This document shows positions 38,901 through 50,900 of a stretch of 64,000 nucleotides of DNA, piece by piece; the stretch's first letter is position 1, and each line of letters opens with the position of its first letter. Made by a program: the position numbers and the translations under genes. This stretch comes from Microvelia longipes (lineage: Eukaryota; Arthropoda; Insecta; Hemiptera; Veliidae): positions 37,641,476 through 37,705,475 of the forward strand of contig JACMZG010001911.1 of the NCBI GenBank assembly GCA_018340805.1. Reading direction: 5' to 3'. Below the pieces are notes generated by a model. That model saw only the letters and a list, made by a program, of their open reading frames with translations. It was not told where the DNA came from and did no database searches.

Positions 38901-41900
38901 TTCTAAAAATAAACTCCAATGTGGTTTTAAGTTAAAAATACATTTTCAAAGATAAATAAGATGTATTGATAAGATAAACGCCTTATCTGCTTTCAAACGT
39001 CAGAATTCAGGGTTGTACTATGGTTTTGTTCAGCGTTTTTTGATATGATATGGTCTGGCAACACTGATTTGCCGAGATAACCTCAGCAAAATAACAGAAA
39101 AATCCGAGGCGAGTGTTATATTTTTTTAATGTTACGATTAATTTTTATCTTAATTAATTGAATTTTAACTGTAGTATTCTGCCTGCTTTAATTTTTCGTT
39201 GATCGGAGACCGTGGTTGACTTTATTAAATTAGTTTATAAATTTGCCTTTCCTACGTCGTCTAAAGCATTTTGTATTTTTTCCTTATTGTGCTTGATTTG
39301 TTTAGTTAAATTATTAAATCTGTGCTAATGTGGAGAAACATTTGCTTGCAGTGCCATAAGTATTCGTCTCGCATGATTAATATGATGTGCAAGACTCTTA
39401 TTTGCGCATAATTTGGAGCACTCAGGATCCTCGTCTGTTCCTACCACTCGAATCACATGTAATAATTTTTCATTACATCTATAGTGTTTTTACACTTCAC
39501 ACCCTCTTTTCTTCTCTCAACATCCCCTATTAAATAAAATCAATTAATAGATATTCTTAAAAACAACTCGTATGTGAAATTTGGGCGTATTAATAAAAAT
39601 CACCCGCGTAATTCAAATTTGTCAAATTATTTAAATTTTAAATAAATTTAATAAGTTAAAATTGTTCTCTATTGTTTGTTTAGACACTAATGACACTTTA
39701 CTGGAAGTGGTACAAGATATTTTGTTAGACTAATTTAAGATTTCTAATGATAAATTATCCCTGTTATTGCTGGACACTATGCAATTCTACTGTGATTAAT
39801 GCAAATTTAATGTATTGCTTATAAATTTTTATGATTACCGTTAATTAATGATTACCATTAATTATTATAATACAATTATATAAAATAAAAAAAAATGAAA
39901 TTCTTCATGCAAAATTTGAGCATTATGATTTTATCAAAACCCGTAAGTTTACAGATAGTGTAAGCAGGGGCGTAGGACTAAAATAGAGAGGTTAGCCCAG
40001 AGCCCTGAGTGGCCATTCTGGTGGCTAAAATGGTTTATTTATGTTCAAAATACCTTGGAACTTAACATTTTAATTTTTAGTTCAAACCAGAGACTATAGA
40101 TACTTATACAGTAAAACTGTCGACTTAATGGTGGGAAATTTTTTTTATAAGCTTAAAATAGTAAGGAATGAAAAGAAAAATAATTTTATTATCTCAATAA
40201 ATGCAGCTGTCATAACCAATAATTGCCAGGGTTTAAATAAATTTAAAGTTTAAAAATATAATCGGTTATTTTTGGAAAGCTATTGGGGTTAGTTCATAAG
40301 TTGTCCACACCCGTCAGCTGCAGTGCTGATTTCTAGCAGCTTGGGATGATTGAATCCAAACTTATCCTCATTTAATCCAAACTATCAAGCAACCCATAGT
40401 GTTATTAACAGCTGTATTTTTGTCAATAATTATCAAAACATAAATATGACTAAATTATTAAATCAAAGAGATAACGTGTGTTAATTTCAATTGATTTCAA
40501 AAATATCAATAAATACAAAAGTTTTATATCATTTTGATACTACCGAGTTTTGAAAAACATGAATAGTGTTCATGTTAAGTTCAATAAATCAAAAGTTTTA
40601 TTGAACTTCTCTTATTTGTTTAAGTTGATGGTGCTTTCAGTACCATAAGGGCTCAAGCTGTAACTTTCAACTGCCATTAATTTCTTATAACCCAGATCAG
40701 AATGAATTTATCAAAATTTATATTACAACTTGAGATTTTAAGATATGAAGTTAGTCTACTGTTTACCTTGGTATAAAATTCAAGTTATTTTGAGAAGGAG
40801 GGTGGAAAGAGGAGGGGAAGTCTACTCACTCTCTAGGGTTCCTGTGTAAATAAAATGGGACCCCAAATGTTCTGTTTGACTTTGAGAGGTGTGCTCACAG
40901 TTGGTTTTATCTGTCAGAATTGATGAAGTTTATTCTTTTTAATGTTCCTCATTTATACCGTAAGGATGTCACCGGAATTATCAGTTTCAGGTGTTTTAAG
41001 GCCTCCTGAGTGGGATGTACAAAGTTGTATGTGAGTGTGTGTCTGTTATCATTGTAGCTCCCGGTGTACTTATGCTAAAGAGGTGAAACTTTGTACAAAA
41101 ATTAGTCTATTGGTTTAGTTGTACTATTCGGAAAATATTAACCCGCAATGATGACAGCAAAAAAATTGAAAAAATCATAATTACATGGAAAAACGATGCG
41201 ATCTGATTGAGATTTGGCACCTATGTAGCTATGTATAAGACTAACATATGTGCCAAGTTTCATCTCATAATCAGCATTAATTCAATTTTTATCAGATAAG
41301 TTGTGTACGTTTTTTAAAAAAATTGTATAAAATTGGAAAATAACCCAGTTTAATTCAAATTTTGTACAAGTTTATACATTTACGTAATAAATAAGTACAC
41401 TAAGTTTCATTTCAATATGACAAGTATATCCATGATTTTCATTAGATTATAAAAGTTAAGCAGCAGCGAGCGTGTTCAATGCCTGGATGGGTGACCGCTG
41501 GAATGAAAAGGGTGTTTTTAATAACTGAGGACAAGTGAAGCGGGTACGAAGACACGTTACAGAATTTGGTGAATTGTATATTCTGAGGACAAACGAAGCA
41601 AGTTCGAAGCAGAGAGGATGAGTGTAGCGAATCCGATGTTTTGAGCAAAAGTTCTGAGGTACTCTGTACCCAATTTTTTTAAGAAATAGTAATATATGTA
41701 TGACTTGATGATGTATGATAATGATATGATGTATATGATTTCTCAAAAATTTGACAGACTGATACGCAATAAATAAGGTGCACAAAGAGGTGTGCTTGAT
41801 TGTGTTTTGTTTGTTTCTGTTTTTTAGATGAGTAGACTTCCCCTTCTCTTTCCATCCCCTTCAAATGACTTTAGTATACATTTAAAAATATTAAATATTA

Positions 41901-44900
41901 TAGAGTACACATGTAGTTTAAAAAAGGTGGGGTTATCACCAAGATTTATGTCGTAAGTTGTTGTCCATAGTGGCCCCCAGAGCTGCTATCGTTTCCTTGT
42001 TGACCAGCTATTACTGTTTACTCCACAATCTTTACTTAGGTTTTATTATCTGCGGGTGGAAGTTTAGAATGTAAAGTAATTAGTATTTTTTTAAAGGAAA
42101 TGGAAGGTGAGGAGGAAGAGTGCTTACTCTATAGTAATCCTGGGTGGGGTGGGAATGCTGTTTTCTTTAAGGTTTAATGTTTAGTTTAGATTTTCAGCTT
42201 TCAAGTTTTTGTTAAACAACAAAATTGTTGTTTTGTTAGAACGAATAGAAGTGGTGCAAAGGCTTATGTCTATTCATTTTTTTTAAATTTAGCTGTTTAG
42301 AATGACAGTTTCTATTGATGAAGAGCTTCACTTACTAATGTTCTAATTAATATAATGTCCGATCATTCATAATAGAGATAGTGTTCATTTAAAACTTACC
42401 TGTGTTTTTAGCTTGTCTTCTCTTGATAGCCAAACAAATCTTAGACTTAAATATTTTAAATGAACAATTAAATGAAAAAAATAGCAATATAATATAATGA
42501 AAGAATCCTCCGAGTGATGGAATTTGCTCTTTAACATAAGTAAATTACAGTAACAGTATTTACTACATTATTTTCACATATCAACATTGTAGTCTTGGAA
42601 AGATGATTATTTGTGAGTCCCTGTTATAAATGTTAGCGGGAGCCTATCTGTGTCTAACAATCCCTCCAGTTCCCGTTACAAAAATCGGATTGAGATAAAT
42701 AAACAAGAGAATATTTATAATTGAGGTTTCTACAATTGTAATTTTTTTACAAAGTTCTTTTCATGCGGATTTAAATAAGATTTGTGCTTGAATTTTAACT
42801 TTTGATATTACCATTTTTTAATATTACCATTCAAATCATTTAACTTTATCAATTAAAAAAGTTTATTTTATATTTCTTTTAGAGTTAATTATTCCTTTAT
42901 TTATTTATATTATTTTTTTATTAGCCCAAAAATTACCTTAACGTCATTAATTTTTACTTTAAAGAAGCATTTTCTATGAATTATTTTCACTCTTTAATTC
43001 AACATTTGAACATAGCATGAAATTGTTTTCAGGTGAGACTAGCGAGGAGGGAGGGAGGAGGAGGGGATGTTGCGAGTAGATCTCCAACTCTGTCTGCTCG
43101 CCCTACTCGCTGCTCTGACCTCCGCTAAAACCAATCTTACTGTGGGATATCTAACTGCTATCAAAGGAACTAACAAGGACCGTCAGGGCCTCTCCGTCTC
43201 TGGAGCTATCACTATGGCTCTTAACCAAGTCAATACTGATCCAAACATTCTTCCCAATGTTAATCTGGTGCTTCGATGGAATGATACTAGAGGTGACACC
43301 ATCGCCACCACTCGAGCCATAGTTGATATGCTCTGTGACGGAGTTAAAGTTTTCTTTGGACCAGAAGATTCTTGCTATGTAGAAGCAATTGTAGCTCAGT
43401 CTAAAGATGTTCCTATGATAAGTTACAAATGCTCCGATTATAAAGCTTCCAATGTACCAACTTTTGCCAGAACAGACCCTCCTGATACTCAGGTTACTAA
43501 GTCTGTTGTTGCTCTTTTAAAATATTATGATTGGAAGAAGTTTTCGGTGATATATGAAGATGTGTGGGTCTCGGTAGCTAAGAGCCTGGAACAACAAGCA
43601 AAAAATGAAAATATGACTGTGAATGCCATGTGGAGTGTAACTGACAGACACAAATGCTGTGAAAATACATTACCGTGCTGTCATAGTAGTTACTGGTATG
43701 AAGTTATTCAGCAAACTAAAAACAGGACAAGAATTTATGTTTTTCTTGGAACTCGAATATCATTGATTGATATGATGACCACTATGCAAGCCCTTCAGCT
43801 TTTTGAAGAGGGTGAGTATATGGTAATTTATATTGACATGATGACTTATTCTGAAAGAGAAGCTGTAAATTATGTCTTTACTCCTGAAATGTACACTAAA
43901 ATGCAAACTTGTTCTGAGATACCAGATTTTATGAAAAGAGCCAGATCATTATTAGTTGTAGTTACCTCTCCGCCTAAACAAAATTACCATAAATTTACTG
44001 AAGAAGTTCGTAGACACAATGGACTACCTCCATTTAATTTTCCATCACATCCTGTATTTAATAATGTTTCTTACCTAAAGTTTGTTTCTATTCATGCTGC
44101 TTATTTGTATGATTCTGTTAAACTTTATGCTAATGCTTTAGATAAACTTCTGAAGCCGTATGGAAGAAATTTAAATGCCTCTATTGTTGAGAAAGTAGCT
44201 AGTAATGGCACTAACATAGTTGAAACTATCATCAAAACTAGAAGCTATACAAGCATTACTGGAGCTGTTATACAGTTAGATAGCAATGGAGACTCTGAAG
44301 GAAATTTTTCTGTACTTGCTTTTAAGCCTTGGAATGTTACTATTAATAACTTTAAGTGCAATTATCACATGATTCCTGTTGGTTCATTTTTTCAACCTGT
44401 GCATGAAAACAGCTCTGATCCACCTGCACCTGAATATAGGCTGGAATCAGCATCTCATCAGGTGGAATGGATTGCTGGTCAAAGACCTGAAGATGAACCA
44501 ATTTGTGGATTTGATAATGAACGTTGTCATAAAGAAGATTCTCAGCAAGGCTCTATAGCTGTTGCTATTACTTTGGCTCTTATTCTATTTTGTGCTACTG
44601 TAATTACACTTTCTGTTTATAGAAAGTGGAAAATAGAACAAGAAATAGAAGGCCTTCTTTGGAAGATAGATTCTGGAGATATTTTAACTCACTTTGATAT
44701 GATTTCTTCTCCCAGTAAAATTAGTCTAGTCAGTGCAACTTCATTTGAATCAAGATGTGGAGGCCAGGTTTTTTCAGCAACAGGAACATACAAAGGTCTT
44801 CTTGTCAGAATTAAGGAGCTCAAATTTCCGTGTAAAAGAGATATATCACGGGAATTAATGAAAGAAATGAGACAATTAAGAGAGTTTCGGCATGACAATG

Positions 44901-47900
44901 TTAACTCTTTTATTGGTGCAGTTATTGAACCACTCCGGATTCTTATTGTTACCGATTATTGCGCAAAAGGAAGTTTGTATGATATTGTTGAAAATGAAGA
45001 TATTAAGTTAGATAAAATGTTTATAACCTCTTTAATAATTGACTTAATGAAAGGAATGCTTTTCCTCCACAGTTCTCCTTTAGGCATTCATGGTAATTTA
45101 AAATCATCTAATTGTGTTGTTACCTCGAGATGGGTTCTTCAAGTTGGTGATTTTGGATTAAGTGAATTGCGCTATGCTACTGAGAATGATAGTATTGGTG
45201 AACATCAATATTATAGAAGTCTTTTATGGAAGGCTCCTGAACTTTTGAGGTCGCAAGATTATAAAGGTACCAAGGAGGGAGATGTTTATGCTTTTGGCAT
45301 TATACTTCATGAAATTCTTGGGAGAAAGGGTCCATTTGGGGGTTGTGACGTTGATGAACCTAAAGAAATAATAGAACTTGTTAAACGAATTCCAGAATCT
45401 GAAGATTATGCATTTCGACCAAATTTAGATGTTGTTATTGAAAATGAAGTATATCCTTTAGTTATGTCTGTCATGAGAGACACCTGGTCTGAAGATCCAG
45501 AAAGAAGACCTGACTTCCCTACAATTAGATCTAAACTTAAAGGGTTACGAGATGGAAAACGCCGTAATATTGTAGACTCAATGATGGAAATGATGGAAAA
45601 GCACGCTAACAATTTAGAAGAACTTGTCAACCAAAGAACCCTGGAAGTTCATGAGGAAAAAAGAAAAACTGAAGATCTTTTATTTAGAATGCTTCCTCGT
45701 CCTGTTTCTCAAAGGTTGACCAGAGGTTTTGGTGTGGAGCCGGAGTCGTTTGATCTAGTCACTATTTACTTCAGCGATATTGTTGGTTTTACTGCTATGT
45801 CTGCTGAGAGTTCACCTTTGGAAGTGGTGAATTTTTTAAATGATCTATACACACTTTTTGATCGCATCATCAAAGGATATGATGTTTACAAGGTAGAAAC
45901 TATAGGTGATGCTTACATGGTTGTCTCTGGATTGCCTCTTAAAAATGGTATTCGACATGCAGGAGAAATAGCTTCTATGAGTTTAGATTTACTGCAAGCT
46001 GTTATGAATCATAAGATATCTCATCGGCCAAACGAACAAGTTAAATTAAGAATAGGAATTCATTCTGGACCCGTAGTCGCTGGTGTTGTTGGTTTAACTA
46101 TGCCCCGTTACTGTTTATTTGGAGATACAGTTAATACTGCTTCTAGAATGGAGAGCACTGGTGAACCCCTTAGGATCCACATCTCTAGCCAATGCAAATT
46201 GCTATTAGACCAGTTAGGAGGTTATTGTGTTGAATTTAGAGGATCTGTTTATCTCAAGGGAAAAGGTCAAGTCAATACTCACTGGTTGACAGGTGCTACA
46301 GATTTAGCCATAAAACCTAGAGAAGTAGACCTCAATGAACTTCCCCCCTTGTTTTGTAGACCGAGAAAAAGTCCAAGATTGAAAGATTATTTTACAGATA
46401 CTAGTTCAAGCCGCCGCCAAAGTGGAAGTTTAGCTCATGTTCCTTTGCCTTTACCTGTAGCTCAGAAACCTAAAATTAAGCTTGCCCCACTTAGTGATAA
46501 GATTCACGAGGCTATGTCTCTTGATCCTTTTCCTACTAAACACTTTTCTCCTTACACCCGCAGTTGCCAATCACTCTTAATTAATGAAAAAAATAAGGGG
46601 ATTGGTAATGGTTCTCTTGTGACTGATCCTTTACTTGTTGATGTAAAGAGATGGCATTCATTAGAAACAGCTAAGCTCAGTCAATAAAGAATTCTGTTCT
46701 GTCGGGGCTTTGGCTCAGTCACATAATTATAGGATTGCATGGATGATATTAATTTTAACTGCAATCATTGTGATATATTTATGAGGAGGTCAATCTGTGG
46801 TTATGGATCTACAAATACTTATTTAACGGCATCACTAGAGAATAATGTTCAATTTATCCAAGATAATAACTTTGATCTCAACCAAAAATTTTATTTTGAG
46901 CTAAGTTATAAATACCAGTATGTTTATAAAGCAGAGTACAAATTAATCTGCTCAACAATTAATAATTTATCTTTTCAAAGAGATATTGTATTTTTGTGCC
47001 TTAAACTATTAATATTATTATGAAAAGTTATATTATGTGTACATATGTAACGGCTCATATTTTGACTGTCTGTTCCACATAAACTGCCACTCTTGGTACT
47101 TTGTCAGAAACAGCGCAAATATCCTGACAAAACATATGTCTATATTTTATTTCTGTAGTTAATGTTTGCTTTCAAAATGTGGACGTATAATAATATTAAT
47201 TTAATAAATTATATATTGTATGTACTGATTATCATATAGTATTGAATCAATGTGCCTTTTACACGTTAACGTGATAATTTTTCAAATTATTATTTATATT
47301 TTTCCTAAAATAGTTAGTGGCTTATTATAAATTGATGATTGTGTATTAATTAAATTAAAATTTAAAGTTACACGTTTGTGCCTTCTATGGACAATGTAAT
47401 AATTGTTGTGTTAATTGACTTTGTTTAAAAAAGTTGTTATAATGTTACCCACTGCTCTTTCTGAAGACCTTCCTTAAAATTTTAATTATTGTTTTGTTTT
47501 ATTAATGTTATAATTACTTTATTTTAATTTATTGTTAGTAGATTCTTCGTTTTTGAATTTAAAACTGAGTATAAAAGTTAAATTTTATGTAAAGTCATCA
47601 TTCATTGGAACATTTTTTAACGCTTTCATAATTTATAACAACATATTATTAAATGCATGTTTTTTAATGCGTCCTTATAAATTTCCTTGTGCCTTTTATA
47701 TTTTCTAAAAATTTTATGTGCCTTAAAAAGTGATTAATCTATGGATGATGCTATTTTAAAATAAAAATAGTAATGATTTATTTTTGTATGCACCATGTCT
47801 AAAATGTAATTCTTAAATGATAAGCCAAATAAAAAACTAAATTGTTATGATATACTGTGACTTATTTTAACTCTTTTTTTAACTAAATAATACAAAGTAA

Positions 47901-50900
47901 TTGTGCCTTAAAGATAATAGAATTTCAGAAAATAATACAGCATATACTTTGATGTAAGTTACATACTGGTCTATTGCCTAAAATATTTTGAAGATTACGT
48001 AATGTTAAGATTACGTAACTGCTATAAAATAAGTTTATTTTCTTACAAAACAAAACAAAAAATCACTAAAGGCTCTAACTTTTGTTTTGTTTGTACAGTT
48101 TTTGGGAAAATTGTGATTTTTTTAAAATCTAGTGTTGAGAGTATAAAAATACTGATGTTACTTTCTTTCTTTTGGTTATATTACATGTGTATATTATATA
48201 ATAAATTCATTTGGGAATATAATTAGTGGGATTCAGTGGCTAAGTGCAATTTTTTTATTATATAGTTAATAAGCATCTTAAATGGTTAATTGAGAAAGTC
48301 TTGTTTTATTTAATATGGTATTGGATGACAGTTAAGTATTTAAATTAGATTGATCAATTTGTATCAGTTAATTTCTAATTTAACAAGTAAGCTGTTAATA
48401 AACTGTATCATTTTTGATGTATTACTGATTTTCTGATATTTATTGATTTAAAGAATCCCTTTTATTAACTTCTAAAAAATCTTGAAGTGTTATTGGCAAT
48501 AGTTAACCCTAAGAGTTTTTGTTATTTTCAATTAAAAATGTACACTTGTATGGCTTTGTTTAAAATTTTTGGAACTTAGCAATATTTTTACTGATTAAAT
48601 GTGAAGAAATTGATTGTATGGAAATTAACTTAATATTTTTTTTGTAAATAATAATTTGTGCCATGTTATTTCATTGATAATTAATATATTTAATTATAAA
48701 TAAATTTATTTATTTATCATAAATAAATTTATTCATAATCAAATTATTATGAAAATAATTTAATATATTTTTAAGTTGAATTAGCTGCCCGAAAAAATGG
48801 CATATGCTACCAAGGTGTTACCTCTTTTAAGTGTCATCTTTGTTCATTATAAATATGGTCCTTGGGGTAAGTAAAATATTAATTTGCCAACCTCCTAATA
48901 CAATTTACTATTCTCTTTACTTCAAAGTTTTGTAGTCTCCTAAATTATGCTCTGCCTTAAAAAGTAGAAATAGTTAGATTTTTAATTACTTTCAACTTTC
49001 CTTCATTGACAATATCCAGATTTTTTATTTGGCATTGGTCCCATTTTTTTTATAAATATGACTTTTTATCCAAATTTAGATGTTTCATAGTTCTTTATAA
49101 GTGCACAGATTAATTGGTTTTTGTGTAGAACAAAATTTAAGGAAATCATTTTACCTTAATTGAAATAAATAACTACATAATAAATGTTTAATATTCTTTT
49201 GCCTGGGGACTGTCCCGACTCCAGCTATACTTTTCCAATAAAAAAACTAGTTCAATAGTTCAAAAAAGATACTGTCGATTTCACCGAAGTTATGTGCTCT
49301 AGAAGTTTGTTTCTTAACTTTATCTATTTATTTGGCAGGTTATAACAAATTAACTTATCTTAGGTAAACTGTTATGAAGCATACTTTTGAAATCTGTATT
49401 TATTTTTCGTAATCACTGTTGTTAATTTACATATTTGTTTTGATTTTCATTTAATTAAAAATGTTCTGTTCTGCAATAAAATAGTAATTCTTCCTTCAAC
49501 CAATCTTTGTGATGCACAAACTACTGTTACAGCACTTCACAACAGTAAATACTTTTTATTTTATCATTACTGTACAACTATGTATTTTTCCTGTGCTTAA
49601 GTCTATAGATTAAATATGAACAACCTTATAAGCATTTTTTTCTGATTAAAAATTTCTAAAAGTTTTTTTTCTTAACATGGGGTTTGTAACTTAGGAGATA
49701 ATGAATACCTCATATAATAAAAAATAGTTTATACAATTTTTCCTTTGTTTAGTTTTCTTTAAAAAATATATTATCTCTTCTTATAATAATTATTTGAATA
49801 GTTTTACTTATTTGTACTACTGAATTTTAAAATTACTGATTTTAAGTTTAAAGATGAATGCAAAAAATAGTTTTTTTAATTATTTTATTGGGCTTTAAAA
49901 AATGTTATTATTGTACTTAATTAATTTGTTACTGTACAGGAGAAGGATTGTAGAAGATGGCTACAGACAACTTGCACTTCTTCCACCTCAAGCTCTAAAA
50001 GGAGTTGTTAGAGTTAGATTTATTAATGAACAAGGTTTAGATGAAGCCGGTATTGATCAAGATGGAGTTTTTAAAGGTATGATGTGCTGATATATTATGA
50101 TATACTTAATTGACACAAAATAGTAGCGAACTTCATTTGCAAAAGGTTATATTAAAGTGATGTAGAAATTCATACAGTTGGGTCGGGGGGGGGGACACAG
50201 TGGTCTAACTTCCCTGGTTTTAGGTGTTCCGAGAAAAACAGGAATTAGTTTGCATCAACTACCGCACCGAGCGCTAGTTTTCACCTTTCCCTTATCACTA
50301 TTGTTATCAGTTTTAAATCGAATACTTCCTATTTATGTTTATAAAAATGTAAACAAGACGATTTTTATCTTATTCATTGACTTTTTTTCTTTTTTGGTAG
50401 CTTATAAGATAATTTTTTTAGAAAATAGGATAACGTGTTTTACGAAAGGTGTGTTATAATGAGACAACGAAGACGTAAATTAAATTTATAATTTCCCGGT
50501 TTGATGTTTGTTTACAAACATTTTTTTAATGTTTGTCTACAAATCATGTTATCACGATATCAGATCTACTTAAAATTAACACAGCGTTTATATTTTTATA
50601 ACATTTTATGAAAATTTTACCTTTAAAATAATTAATACAATTTTTAACATTGTTAAAGACCCTTTTAAATAATTTTAACCTTAGAATAAGAAATAATTAT
50701 TTTATATATAGGGAACAAGGTGAACTGACCCGCCACTTGCGTAGAAAGGGTGAACTCAGGGCAGTCCATCTAAAGCAGCTATTTCGGGGAGTTAGACCAC
50801 TGTGTCCCGCGCCCCCACCCTACTGTATGAATTTCTACATCACTTTAGTTTATATATCATTGACAAGTTCTTGTTATAAAGTTTTACAAGTACATTAAAA

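Larger units (their letters stand above)
31608..49939 (+). other. UBE3B intron 13 (18.3 kb) hosting the guanylyl cyclase gene
   Basis: Bounded by AG/gtaacg and ctgtacag/GAGAAGG with matching phase. Besides the cyclase at 43067-46687 it holds a 500-bp TA-flanked element, two long 5S-like repeats, family H copies, a foldback and a TA run. About 33.1-35.9 kb, 38.2-40.7 kb and 47-49.9 kb show nothing beyond AT-rich sequence. Confidence 0.85.

Noticed and set aside
38623..38955. 110-codon + strand frame in UBE3B intron 13
   Set aside because: It has no recognisable domain and no repeat match. It could be chance in a slightly less AT-rich patch, so I did not call it a gene.
41452..41506. A real 5S rRNA gene
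   Set aside because: Only the 3' half of the 5S sequence is present, with mismatches, and it is embedded in a multi-copy repeat.
41456..41785. 109-codon minus-strand frame
   Set aside because: It overlaps the 5S-like segment and tail of the dispersed repeat; the same tail is disrupted in other copies.
46739..47023. 94-codon frame just after the cyclase stop
   Set aside because: It is AT-rich, Asn/Tyr-rich, and without a start context or known domain; it is probably cyclase 3' UTR.
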